A DNA stretch of 64,000 nucleotides from assembly GCF_017114995.1 (NCBI RefSeq), contig NZ_JABXKL010000097.1, positions 1-64,000 of the forward strand, written 5' to 3'. How positions within the stretch are numbered: position 1 is the stretch's first letter; each line of letters starts with the position of its first letter. A program made the translations under genes and the position numbers. The DNA is from Nostoc sp. NMS9 (GTDB lineage: Bacteria; Cyanobacteriota; Cyanobacteriia; Cyanobacteriales; Nostocaceae). A model generated the notes under the pieces. It was not told where the DNA came from. It searched no databases and worked only from the letters and a program-made list of their open reading frames with translations. Below are positions 52,654 to 61,937 of this stretch, piece by piece.

Positions 52654-53340
52654 TTATATACAAGAACTCACCAAATTTTCTTGTTTAATTTGTTCTTTTG
52701 CTAAAGTCAATGCTTGATGAGCATTTTTAAACTTTGTTTCATCTATAAATTTCCGATCAAAATGCTTTAAATAAGCTTGCAGATACCGAATACGTAAGTG
52801 TGGATCGGCAGGATTCTGAAGAAAAGGGAGGTCAGCTTCAACCATGAACCGGATAGCCAACAAGGGGATGGGGCTACGAAGTGGACGAAAGTTTGGGTTG
52901 TGCAGACCAGGACTTTCATTACGTTTATGAAATTCTCCTATCATCAGTCCTGACTCAACAAACAAAGGTTTAAGTTTTTGTTGGACACTATCTATTACTT
53001 TAGAAGCATCTTCTATATGGATATCAGGAAAAATAAGTAAAAAAGCTTTATTAATTGCTAATTCTTGCTCTTGAACATCTAGTTGCAGAAATATATCTCG
53101 ATAGCGTCCAACAATCTCTTCTAATTGTTCTGGATACAAATCTTTTGTGTGAATAACTGCTAGACGAATACTGTTTGATTTGAGAGAGTAAGGGACAAAA
53201 GGGCAAACTGCGCCAGGTCTACCTAAGTCAGGATGAGACCTTCCTAAAAAGTTTTTCACCCACTGCATAATTTCAATTAAGGCAGAAAGGTCTTCGTGTT
53301 GCTGGAGTTGTTCGATTTCACGAGTTGTATAGAGTTGCAT
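52654..53340 (-). CDS. DUF6875-like protein
   Basis: The protein has 228 residues from the ATG at 53340 (MQLYTTREIEQLQQHEDLSA); a start 21 codons upstream at 53403 is less likely. The block LGRPGAVCPFVPYSLKSNSI and the C-terminal HNPNFRPLRSPIPLLAIRFM and DLPFLQ segments agree with what I recall of DUF6875, a family without known function sometimes near natural-product genes. There is no signal peptide. No biosynthetic genes are near it here. Confidence 0.6.
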   Translation of the reverse strand: MQLYTTREIEQLQQHEDLSALIEIMQWVKNFLGRSHPDLGRPGAVCPFVPYSLKSNSIRLAVIHTKDLYPEQLEEIVGRYRDIFLQLDVQEQELAINKAFLLIFPDIHIEDASKVIDSVQQKLKPLFVESGLMIGEFHKRNESPGLHNPNFRPLRSPIPLLAIRFMVEADLPFLQNPADPHLRIRYLQAYLKHFDRKFIDETKFKNAHQALTLAKEQIKQENLVSSCI

Positions 53341-53962
53341 AAGCTTGAGTGAAATGGAATAATTGTTTAATTTTGAATCCCAAATTAGTTTGACAATACA
53401 CATGTAGGTGAAACTAATTATTTAAGTAAACAAAACAAGCCCTTTGTTGGTTATTTTTAGTTAATCTGTGGCTTGGAGAAGATAACAATGTTTGACCATT
53501 TTGTTTTGTGAACTTCAAGTAATTTACGTCAATACAACATATAGACACAAACATATTTTTCATCAAATAACTTGTTTTCATTTTTTTTGAAATTAGTTTG
53601 TAATATGTTAGCTACAGGACTATCTTGGAATTTTGAAACACATGTATGGTGTGCTACACTCTGCTAACACACCCTGTAATTAATTGACATATTTTTTCAA
53701 AAATAATTTACGATTATTATAGGATACGTATGTACGATCATTATTTGGTATGCGCTCCTAGTTTTTTACACTCTTAAGCTTCTGTTATTTTTATGAATAC
53801 ATTATAAATTTTATGTGTAAATAGTTATTTTTAGTATAAAAATTTGGTATAGATTTAACAGCAACTTTAGGGCTACTATCAAGGTAATATACTTTTAGCA
53901 AATAAAAAATTTACATAGAATTTGGTATAAGACCAATTTCATAAGCTGTATATTACTTACGG

Positions 53963-54056
53963 CAGATTACAAATTAATAAAGTACACTCTCCCACATACA
54001 TTGGGGAAGATGCCTAATAGAGCGGGTGGGGTAGTTACTCCACTTAGATGAAAAGT
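53963..54056. repeat. Short form of the repeat at 10591-10970
   Basis: CAGATTACAAATTAATAAAG (53963) and the right end near CACTTAGATGAAAAG (54041-54055) match the outer ends of the nested element at 10591-10970. Here they are only about 94 bases apart. Confidence 0.5.
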
Positions 54057-54230
54057 ACTGTATTTTCGATTAGGTTGATCTCAACGTCAGGTATTTGCAG
54101 CAAATACCGGTAGTGTAGGCTTTATTTTTTCTAAAAATAAAAATCGTAGGGAGAGGAAGAATGAGCAGCAACTTCTACCGTTCCCTATACTCCTATTCTT
54201 AAGTAAGCTACTCACAAAATTAAATATTTT

Positions 54231-54382
54231 AGGACTTACGTACTATACCAATTAACCATAATATGCATAAGTCAAATTTATATTTCAGGTGTTGATTGCA
54301 ACCCCGATTTTGCTGCCTGGGGATTAGAAATGGCTCAAAATCCCAAAATTAGTATAGTCAATATGTATGATACGTAAGTCCT
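54231..54382. mobile_element. 152-bp element with AGGACTTACGTA ends
   Basis: AGGACTTACGTA (54231-54242) and TACGTAAGTCCT (54371-54382) are a perfect 12-bp inverted repeat, sharing the first ten bases with the MITE in xisH. The interior contains a plus-strand frame of about 45 codons ending NMYDT at the right end; its origin is unknown. Confidence 0.65.
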
Positions 54383-54405
54383 ATATTTGTTTAATTGGAA
54401 GTCCC

Positions 54406-56082
54406 TTATTTCTCAACAAATTCTTTCACCACTGCCATAGCATCAGGAGGAATCTGCGTAATTAGACGAAATGGAAATGCGGCAGTTGAAGCAAACTGGG
54501 CATAGTCTGGTGTCAGGAAGATAGCATAGTTTTTAGCTTCTGGAGTCATCTGTGCAGCAAAGGCCAAGGTTAGAGCTTTAACGTACTTGCGAACATCTGC
54601 TGCTTGTTCACCGACAACTTCACCGCCACTAATCGGTGTATTTGGTTGTCCGATCTGATCTAATGTGGTGCTGGGGTCTTTTACACTTAGATGAGTACCC
54701 CCAATTATACCAACTAGCGATTTTGGGGATGGGATTTTTTCAAATCCCACAATCTGTTCAGTTAAAGCTGGGGTGGTTTTATCGGCGGAACCTGCTAACA
54801 CTATGGTAGGAACTTGTATCTTAGTTAACCCAGTTTCGCCAAAAATCAGAGAAGTTGTCGGATTGAGAGCGATCGCCTGTTTGATTCTGGTATCTCGTAG
54901 TTGATAACTATTTTCTGGTAGTTCTTGAGCGATGCATTGCATATTTTCCCCCAAACTCAAGATAGTCAGGTTCTTTTTACAGCGTTGTTTGAGATGTTCT
55001 AGTTGCAACTCGGCTCCAGCAAGTGCTAAAGCTGTACCACCACCAAAAGAATAGCCAACAACCATCGCGTTTGTGGTTGCAAGTTTCCCTTGCAGGGGAT
55101 GATTAGCTGTTTGGTTGAGCTTTGCTAATTCGTCGAGGACAAAACTAATATCTTGAGGGCGATACAAAAACTCCTGAGGCTTCATGACTCTGGTTTTGCC
55201 TTGTAATGCTAAGTTAGCATTTGCCTGATTACTACCGGGATGTTCTAAAGCTGCTACTACATAACCGTGGGATGCTAAATGTTCTGCTAGGTAACGCAAG
55301 TCGGTGCGGACTGATCCGAAGCCGTGAGAAAAGACAATTACGGGTTTGTCGGGAGTTGCAGCAGTTGACCAGTAAATATCAACTGGGATTTTGCGGTCGC
55401 GCTTTTGATCGTTGAGACTTAAGTTGAGTATTTTTACTTGAGCGCTTCCTGGTTGGCTGGGATCAAAAGGGAAAGAAATCTGCGGTGTTCTCGGATGTGC
55501 TTTTATAGGGTCGAGTTGGGAAGCGATGTCTGACGACAAGCCGCTACGCGTCAACGCTAACATGAATTGCTGGGTACGCCAAAAAGCTGTATTTAAATTT
55601 CCTGCAACAACGAAAGCCTTTGGCAAATCAATTTCTAAGCGTTTACTGGGATAAGCAGCAATAAAACTCAGTATAGAAAGACCTTGCGGTGCAGTAGAAC
55701 CTAATACCAATCCTGCTCTCAGTGCTTGTACCCCAGCTTTGTCCTTTCGGGCTAAGGCTGTAGCAAAGTCATTGAGAATAGTTGTACCAATCTGGGTATT
55801 AATTAACCTATCAAGTGTGACAACATTCATCGGTATATTCATGCCCAGCGCCCCCAAGAAGAAGCGGCGTTGTTCTTCAGATAAAGAGTGTAAACTCCCA
55901 GGCAATTTCCCTGTTTTTACAGCCTTTTGCAACTCAGTAAGAGAAATGGATTCTGTAAATAAACCCAAACGCACAACAACCGTCTCAGCAGCAATGGCCG
56001 AAGTATTTGCCCCGAACTGTGTAAGTGCGATGGCGCTAAATAAACCCGCAACTGTCTTAAGACTTCTCCAAATTTTTCCCAT
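54406..56082 (-). CDS. Exported alpha/beta hydrolase with DUF1400 N-terminal domain
   Basis: The protein has 558 residues. A signal peptide (about 1-31, ending AIAAETVVVRLG) is followed by a DUF1400 domain of about 120 residues, typical of cyanobacterial hydrolases. The alpha/beta-hydrolase core then shows PVIVFSHGFGSVRTDLRYLA for the oxyanion region and the nucleophile elbow VVGYSFGGGTALALAG. IVLAGSADKTTP may hold the acid and GGTHLSV the histidine. The enzyme probably cleaves an ester in the periplasm or outside; the substrate is unknown. The gene ends 24 bases from the element at 54231. Confidence 0.9.
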   Translation of the reverse strand: MGKIWRSLKTVAGLFSAIALTQFGANTSAIAAETVVVRLGLFTESISLTELQKAVKTGKLPGSLHSLSEEQRRFFLGALGMNIPMNVVTLDRLINTQIGTTILNDFATALARKDKAGVQALRAGLVLGSTAPQGLSILSFIAAYPSKRLEIDLPKAFVVAGNLNTAFWRTQQFMLALTRSGLSSDIASQLDPIKAHPRTPQISFPFDPSQPGSAQVKILNLSLNDQKRDRKIPVDIYWSTAATPDKPVIVFSHGFGSVRTDLRYLAEHLASHGYVVAALEHPGSNQANANLALQGKTRVMKPQEFLYRPQDISFVLDELAKLNQTANHPLQGKLATTNAMVVGYSFGGGTALALAGAELQLEHLKQRCKKNLTILSLGENMQCIAQELPENSYQLRDTRIKQAIALNPTTSLIFGETGLTKIQVPTIVLAGSADKTTPALTEQIVGFEKIPSPKSLVGIIGGTHLSVKDPSTTLDQIGQPNTPISGGEVVGEQAADVRKYVKALTLAFAAQMTPEAKNYAIFLTPDYAQFASTAAFPFRLITQIPPDAMAVVKEFVEK

Positions 56083-56669
56083 AAACTTTTATACCAATTG
56101 TTACTTACGGGAATATAACGGATATTTGTGTATTTGACTACCCAAATAATTGCTTAGAAATAAAAGTAAATTTTATCTTAACTTGCTGGCAATGTCTACG
56201 ATAGTCACTGAGCTTTGTCGTACCACTTGGTGGAAGCAAGCTAGCAAGAGCGGCTGTCTGCGACACGCTGCACGAACGTAGAGAAGTGCGGGCTTACGCC
56301 TATGCTCTAATCTCCTCAAAGCATCTGCTGATGCAAACACAGCCATATTACAAGCATAACAAAAGTAACGAATTGTAGAATTCATCACAGCTAAAAATTT
56401 GAGCATAAATCAGTGTTAACAGCCACAAAAGCTCGATTGTTTCTCAGCTAGGTTTAATACTGTAACGGAGCTACTAGAACAGGGGAAGCGATCGCATCTA
56501 CAATCTGCAATTTTTTTTGACAGGAAAATTTAACCGACTGCTTAATGTTTTGTCTTTGCGCTTTAAAACGTCTTGCAGAGGTGTTGCAGGTGAATAGTCT
56601 GACTGCTGTAGCTGCACTATCATTACTCATCAAATTCTACCAGCCGCATCAACAATTTTTCTTGGCTTT
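56083..56669. other. Gene-free region with palindromic repeat
   Basis: A palindromic block (gctgcacgaacgtagagaag) lies at about 56267-56286; a minus-strand frame at 56173-56406 mostly translates it and is not supported. The rest holds a HIP1 site and nothing else. Confidence 0.5.
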
Positions 56670-57179
56670 ATGCGTCGCAGACTCCCATATATTTTAATTT
56701 TGCTGCTCTCCCTGAGTATTATTACACTGTGGTGGCCTGTGAATGATTCTGATTGCAATTTTGAGGCTTTTATCGCATCAAAAACTACAAAATTCCAAGT
56801 ACATGCTACTAAGGTTATTGTTCAGCCGTGGCGTGGTCGTCACCATGTATATGGAATCTTTATGATTCCTGATGAATACAAACAAGCTCCATTTTTTGTG
56901 TTAACAGTCCAAGGTGCTGGTAGTTACTGTTCAAAACAATTTGGTCATAAACAAAACTTTGATGATATTTTTGCTCAACCAGGAACTTATCTGGTAAAGA
57001 AGCCTATTAGAACTCGAAAAACTCTACGGCTCATTCTCCAAGGTTTGTATTCTCAGGTAAATGATAAAAATAATTGGACGTTGACTTTCCCTGAACCAAA
57101 AGCCAGTCACGTCGCTTCTCTACGAGACGCTGCACGAACGCTCCGAATTCAAAATTCAAAATTCAAAATTCAAAATTAA
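56670..57179 (+). CDS. Hypothetical anchored protein with repeat-derived tail
   Basis: This 169-residue protein has a basic start (MRRRLPY) and one membrane or signal helix (about 7-23). A soluble domain follows: KFQVHATKVIVQPWRGRHHV, then FVLTVQGAGSYCSK, and KTLRLILQGLYSQVND near its end. The last 23 codons (HVASLRDAARTLRIQNSKFK and on) are translated from a palindromic repeat plus the aaattca tandem repeat, so the natural C-terminus has been replaced. Family not recognised. Confidence 0.55.
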   Translation: MRRRLPYILILLLSLSIITLWWPVNDSDCNFEAFIASKTTKFQVHATKVIVQPWRGRHHVYGIFMIPDEYKQAPFFVLTVQGAGSYCSKQFGHKQNFDDIFAQPGTYLVKKPIRTRKTLRLILQGLYSQVNDKNNWTLTFPEPKASHVASLRDAARTLRIQNSKFKIQN

Positions 57180-57250
57180 TGATCCCCATAAATAAATTTA
57201 GGGGCTTGTATCCTTTTCGTTTTTGGTCAAGATAATTCATAATTCATAAG

Positions 57251-58306
57251 TTAGCTTGGTGGTTGAGTTTCCAAAACCTGGTCTTTCTCTAACAAGGCAC
57301 TAGTCGCATTAACTACAATTTGTGCTGCTCCTGTGAAGAACGATCGCTCAATAGTCGCTGGCACATCGCTAGGTTTATGATAGTGCGGAGTGCGTAAATT
57401 TGCGGTATCTGTCACCAGCACAGCGCCCACGCCCTGGTACCAAAACGGCGCATGGTCGCTGCGTAGGGTGTCTGGTGTCAGTAAACCTTTAAAAGGAATT
57501 GGCAGTGTTAGAACTGCTGGCAAATTTGATTCCTGTTTATTCAGGGCGGTTGAGGGGATATTTTGTGAGTTTTGAAAGGCATTCAGCAAAGATAAATGTT
57601 CTGTATCACCGACTACCGCCAAAAAGTCGCCTTTGTCGCTAGGTGGCTTAACAGGCAATCCGGCAGGGTATTTCTGACAACCAGCAGTGTAACAAGCGTA
57701 ACCTACCATATCCATAACGATCGCGCCGCCTAAATTTTGCAAGCGTGCTGTCTGACTCACAAAAGCCTGACTACCTAAAAGTCCTGCTTCCTCTTGGTCA
57801 AAAAAAGCTAGCTGTAACGTTCGTGGTGTAGGACGAGAACCTAGCAATCGGGCTACTTCCAGCACTACAGCTACACCACTGGCATTATCATCGGCACCAG
57901 GGGAAGAGGCAACAGTGTCGTAATGTGCTGCTACAAGAATTGCTTTAGCTGCTTTTTTAGTTCCTGGACGTTCGGCAAAAATATTCACACCGTCGGAGAA
58001 CTTTTCTAATTTAGGTTTCCAGCCTATTTTTTTCAGTTCAGTTGTAATATAAGTGCGAGTAAGCGATCGCTCTTTTGTGGTGTAGCGCTGAAAATTCAAC
58101 TTTTGGATATGGTTTAACAGCTTGTCAGTAGACACTTGCGGGGCAATGTAAACTTCCCTTGACTCTGGCTGTGGTTCGGGTGTTTTCACTGGAATCCGCT
58201 CAACAATTGTCGGTGAGGGACGTTGTTCAAAAAACGTGCTACCTCTGCTACCCAACACGGCAACTGTCATCAGCACCAACAGCATCAGCCAAATCCATTT
58301 TCTCAT
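57251..58306 (-). CDS. M28-family zinc peptidase, exported
   Basis: The protein has 351 residues. A signal or anchor helix (about 4-20) and a proline-rich linker precede an M28 peptidase domain. Zinc ligands and catalytic residues are visible: H and D in VAAHYDTVASSPGADDNASG, the double glutamate in FFDQEEAGLLGS, D in AIVMDMVGY and H in RSDHAPFWY. M28 enzymes are aminopeptidases or glutaminyl-cyclase-like, and export points to extracytoplasmic peptide use. The IS630 remnant lies directly upstream. Confidence 0.92.
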   Translation of the reverse strand: MRKWIWLMLLVLMTVAVLGSRGSTFFEQRPSPTIVERIPVKTPEPQPESREVYIAPQVSTDKLLNHIQKLNFQRYTTKERSLTRTYITTELKKIGWKPKLEKFSDGVNIFAERPGTKKAAKAILVAAHYDTVASSPGADDNASGVAVVLEVARLLGSRPTPRTLQLAFFDQEEAGLLGSQAFVSQTARLQNLGGAIVMDMVGYACYTAGCQKYPAGLPVKPPSDKGDFLAVVGDTEHLSLLNAFQNSQNIPSTALNKQESNLPAVLTLPIPFKGLLTPDTLRSDHAPFWYQGVGAVLVTDTANLRTPHYHKPSDVPATIERSFFTGAAQIVVNATSALLEKDQVLETQPPS

Positions 58307-58371
58307 CTGATTTATCCTTGGCTTCCAGACTTAGGGTAGCGCAAATCAACCTTGGGGAGGACAAGAGGGTT

Positions 58372-58732
58372 ATGTCAGAAGTATTCAGGCAACAGGTGTC
58401 TCAGGCTTTGGTTCCGAATCTTTGGGCAGGCGCAACTGTTGTCATGGATAATTTCAGTTCTCGCAAAGTCACAGGTATAAAGGAAGCTTCTTGTTGCCGT
58501 TGGGGCAAGGCTGGTGTACTTATCTCCTTATTCTCCTGATTTTTCACCGATTGAAAATTGTTGGTCGAAGGTGAAAGAGTTTTTGCGTAGGCGTACCCGC
58601 CGCAGGCATCGCTTGCTGCTAAAACATATCTTCAGTTAGACGAAGCCATTACAAATGCTCTGAATGCAGTAACTAAAAAAGACATTATTGGATAGTTCAC
58701 CCACTGCTGTTACTATATTGCACCCAACTGAG
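58372..58732 (+). pseudogene. Remnant of an IS630-family transposase C-terminus
   Basis: The first frame gives ATVVMDNFSSRKVTGIKEA, which carries the second catalytic aspartate. After a frameshift comes LVYLSPYSPDFSPIENCWSK with the final glutamate, then after a second shift YLQLDEAITNALNAVTKKDI and a FTHCCYY end behind a nonsense TAG. A palindromic Nostoc block (58590-58617) is inserted before YLQLD. The 5-prime two thirds of the gene and the element ends are absent. Confidence 0.8.
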
Positions 58733-58737
58733 AACCA

Positions 58738-59784
58738 CTATATATTATTTTTTGATAAGGCTGCGATCCTACTAATTGGTTTTCTTCGTTTTATCTGGAG
58801 ATTATAAGACATTTCAAAAACTAATTCATTACCCATTACATAGTATTGAAATCGACGTTTGATCATATTGTTAAAATTAGAAATAAAATCATAAAAAAAG
58901 CCTGGATTTTTCGTGAGTTCTCTAAATGCTAATAACCATTTTCCTTCTTTGATAGGCAATGAAACTTGATAGTAAGCTAAAGTTCTGTTGTAAACTGTAA
59001 GATTATAAGATAGAGCACGCATTAAAGCTGGATTTTCTTTCACAACTTTTTGCTGCATGAAAGAATAAGTAGATATGCAAGATTGATTTAGACGTTTAAA
59101 TGGGCTTTTACGTACAAGAGAAAAAGAGCGTGAACGGTAGAAATAATAGGCTTCTGGCACTAGAAAAAAGCGAGCGCCATTGATTAAGCATTTCATGTCA
59201 AACCAAAAGTCCTCAGCTATGCTTAGGGTTTCATCGTACTCAATGCTGTGTTTAACCAAAAATTCTCGTTTGAACATAGGCTTACTTAAACCAAGATGCA
59301 GCCCTGCTTTTCCATAGACATCAGTCTCTACAAAATAAACGATATCAATTTGGATAATTTTATCTATATGTTCTCCACTTTCTTGAATCAATGTACTCCA
59401 AGGAGATGTTGCACCATCTTTGATAAAATAAACATCGTCTGCAATCATATCTGCATTTGCTTGTTCTGCCAGCAACACAAGCTTTTCTAGTCTTTCATGA
59501 GCATACCAGTCATCTGAATCAAGAATAGCAATCCATTCTCCTTGGGCTGCTCTGATAGCAAGATTACGCGCAGCAGAAACCCCAAGGTTTTGTGGATTAA
59601 CTATTACTTTGAGACGTTGATCGGTAAAACTCTTAGCAACTTCTACAGTTTTATCAGTTGAACCATCATCGATCACAATAACTTCAAGCTCAGTGAGTGT
59701 TTGATCTAAGACTGACTCTATTGCCTTCTTAATATAAACTTCAGTATTGTAAGCAGGGATAATTACAGATACTTTAGGATTCAT
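58738..59784 (-). CDS. Family 2 glycosyltransferase
   Basis: The protein has 348 residues from the ATG at 59784; an eight-codon extension to 59808 is possible. The GT-A fold is clear: VSVIIPAYNTEVYIKKAIES, VIVIDDGSTDKT, the NLGVSAARN segment and the DxD motif in ILDSDDWY, followed by EDFWFDMKC. It transfers a sugar from a nucleotide donor, probably to a polysaccharide or glycan at the cytoplasmic face. No other glycan genes are near. The C-terminal part is basic without a membrane helix. Confidence 0.92.
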   Translation of the reverse strand: MNPKVSVIIPAYNTEVYIKKAIESVLDQTLTELEVIVIDDGSTDKTVEVAKSFTDQRLKVIVNPQNLGVSAARNLAIRAAQGEWIAILDSDDWYAHERLEKLVLLAEQANADMIADDVYFIKDGATSPWSTLIQESGEHIDKIIQIDIVYFVETDVYGKAGLHLGLSKPMFKREFLVKHSIEYDETLSIAEDFWFDMKCLINGARFFLVPEAYYFYRSRSFSLVRKSPFKRLNQSCISTYSFMQQKVVKENPALMRALSYNLTVYNRTLAYYQVSLPIKEGKWLLAFRELTKNPGFFYDFISNFNNMIKRRFQYYVMGNELVFEMSYNLQIKRRKPISRIAALSKNNI

Positions 59785-59808
59785 CAAACTAAACTCCTGA
59801 CTAATCAC

Positions 59809-60377
59809 TAAACACTTAGATTACAATGTTAAAATTCCAATGAAAATTTGTTGAAAGAAGAATTCAGAAGCCAGAATCAAGGCACTCGCAGACTCGTTGG
59901 CGTACTCCTACGGAGAAGCAAGCTACGCGTTAGCGTCTCTGAAAAAGAAGCCTTTCGTAGAGAAGGAGCTTCGTTATCAATCGGGGATTTAGACCCACGA
60001 CTGAATTGTTGCACCACCAAATTTTCTTGTTTTGTTGGGGTCTTAAAGCTGATTATTCAGACGCTCTCTACGAGACGCTGCGCGTAGCTTGCTTCCCTGT
60101 AAGGGTACGCGGACTCGCTCTAAGCGAAGCCATGCCGTTGGCAAAGCCTCTCGAAGAGAAGGCTTTACGCTACGCTATCCTCCAGTTGTACAAAATTAAG
60201 AATCAATTCTGATTCCTGACGAATGTATTCTGTTTGATAATAATTTATTTTTTAATAGCGTAATCATAAATGATTTTTACTTACTTATATAGTAGGTAGG
60301 TGAGACATATTGGGATTTTCGTTTGAATGAAGTTCATACACGAATTGTATGGTAACACAACTGTGCCAACCTAGAAC
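59809..60377. repeat. Gene-free region with inverted palindromic repeats
   Basis: GCGTACTCCTACGGAGAAGC (59899) and its inverted relative (60059-60110) flank a dispersed repeat (59978-60048) also seen near 48108. Open frames at 59848-60212 translate only repeats. Confidence 0.6.
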
Positions 60378-60512
60378 CATGAACTTATCCCACTAATAAT
60401 ATTTGTGCTACAAAACTGAAGCTTATTGAGAAATGAAAACGAAAAATTAAGGCTTTAAAGCACATTTTACGGCAAAAAGTAGGGATTTTTAGAATAGTGG
60501 GATAGGTTCATG
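60378..60512. mobile_element. 135-bp MITE with CATGAACTTATCCCACTA ends
   Basis: CATGAACTTATCCCACTA (60378-60395) and TAGTGGGATAGGTTCATG (60495-60512) are inverted repeats with one mismatch. The interior is AT-rich without coding capacity. A truncated inverted copy lies at 51573-51688. Confidence 0.85.
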
Positions 60513-60828
60513 TTTGCTTGTGATTAATTATTTTTTTTAATACCTTACCCATGTGCGAGCTGCTATAGCTCCCATACCGCCCCATAAAACCCCCCTAACT
60601 GCATCACACCCAATCAATCAACCGTAGATAATTTTTCATCTCCCTTTTTATTTGAAATTTATAGTTTTAATGAACTATTAAGTGGCGATGTCTACGACGT
60701 GCTGCGCCTACGTTATTGTGGGAAAGGCTGAAACACCAATTCTGTCGTCAGTAATTTAAAAAGTCAGATCGAAATAAGCGAACGGACAGTGATTATTCTA
60801 GAGACAGCGATTTATCGCGTCTCTTGCC
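60513..60828. other. Downstream region of the sugar ABC operon, no gene
   Basis: AT-rich sequence with one short palindromic block near 60690-60715; no terminator with a T run is obvious on the minus strand. Confidence 0.4.
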
Positions 60829-61929
60829 TTAGCTCCTAACACCTAACATTTGTCTCTTAACAAGAGCATGGCCAGATTCCACATCAAACCAGTGAATATC
60901 TTCAGGGGGCAATGCTAGTGTAATATCCTCGTTACTCCAATTTTGGTCTGTTGGCAACAAAGCACGTACCGTAATCGCTCCGGTTTGTGAACCCTCAATT
61001 TTGACACTGACCAAATAGTGCATACCCAAATTTTCTACTAAAAATACTCGCCCTTGAATAGTCTGGGTATCACCTGGTTGAGCAATGCGGACATTTTCTG
61101 GACGAATTCCCAGAACAATCTGCGGTGGTACAGTTGGTATATCTGGGAGAAGCACTTGAAAGTTACCCAGCAGCGCGTATTGTCCCCTACAAGGTAAAGT
61201 CAGCAAATTCATTTGCGGACTACCAACAAATCCAGCCACAAATAAATTAGCTGGATGGTTATAGATGCGGTCAGGTGGGTCAAGTTGCTGGACATAGCCA
61301 TCGTTGAGCAATGCAACTTTCGTGGAGAGCGTCATCGCTTCTGTTTGGTCGTGGGTAACGTAGACAACTGGCACTTTTTGGGCTGCAAAAATTTGCTTGA
61401 TATCGGCTCGGACTCGTTCCCGCAATAGTGCATCTAAGTTACTTAAAGGTTCATCTAGCAGGTAGACATCGGCATGACGCACCAAAGCACGACCGACAGC
61501 AACCCGCTGCCTTTGACCTCCAGACATTTGACCAGGCTTGCGGTTCATTAACTCTGCTAATCCTAAAACTTCTGCTACTTCTGCCACTCGCTGTTTAATT
61601 TCTGTAGGTGGTACTTTTTTCAGCTTGAGTCCAGAAGCGAGGTTTTCGTACACTGTCATGTGAGGATAGAGTGCATAGCTTTGAAATACCATTGCAATGT
61701 TGCGATCGGCTGCTCGTTTATAGGTGACATCGACCTCCCCAATCTCAATCTGACCGCGAGTCGGTTCTTCAAGACCCGCAATCATCCGTAGGACAGTGGA
61801 TTTACCACAGCCAGAAGGGCCAAGTAAAGTCAGAAACTCATGGTTATCTACAGTTAAGCTAACGTCTTTGACAGGGATAACTTTAGGATTGTAGGTTTTA
61901 TTCAAGTTTTTGAGTTCGAGTTTAGCCAT
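60829..61929 (-). CDS. Sugar ABC transporter ATPase (MalK/UgpC type)
   Basis: The protein has 366 residues. The nucleotide-binding domain has Walker A GPSGCGKST, Q-loop MVFQSYALYPHMTVYENLA, signature MSGGQRQRVA, Walker B VYLLDEPLSNLD and the switch histidine in VTHDQTEA. The C-terminal 130 residues are the TOBE/MalK regulatory region (LGIRPENVRIA). It powers import of a sugar or sugar-related osmolyte. The gene is the last of the visible operon and starts nine bases after the second permease. Confidence 0.95.
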   Translation of the reverse strand: MAKLELKNLNKTYNPKVIPVKDVSLTVDNHEFLTLLGPSGCGKSTVLRMIAGLEEPTRGQIEIGEVDVTYKRAADRNIAMVFQSYALYPHMTVYENLASGLKLKKVPPTEIKQRVAEVAEVLGLAELMNRKPGQMSGGQRQRVAVGRALVRHADVYLLDEPLSNLDALLRERVRADIKQIFAAQKVPVVYVTHDQTEAMTLSTKVALLNDGYVQQLDPPDRIYNHPANLFVAGFVGSPQMNLLTLPCRGQYALLGNFQVLLPDIPTVPPQIVLGIRPENVRIAQPGDTQTIQGRVFLVENLGMHYLVSVKIEGSQTGAITVRALLPTDQNWSNEDITLALPPEDIHWFDVESGHALVKRQMLGVRS

Positions 61930-61937
61930 TTTTATTT

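Larger units (their letters stand above)
53404..54405. other. 1-kb gene-free region with two repeat elements
   Basis: AT-rich sequence holds a GGTGTG-CACACC hairpin (about 53650-53675), the short repeat at 53963-54056 and the inverted-repeat element at 54231-54382. No gene is supported. Confidence 0.5.

Noticed and set aside
56173..56406. 77-codon minus-strand frame
   Set aside because: It mostly translates a palindromic Nostoc repeat.
59848..60212. Two plus-strand frames of 68 and 79 codons
   Set aside because: They are composed of dispersed repeats.
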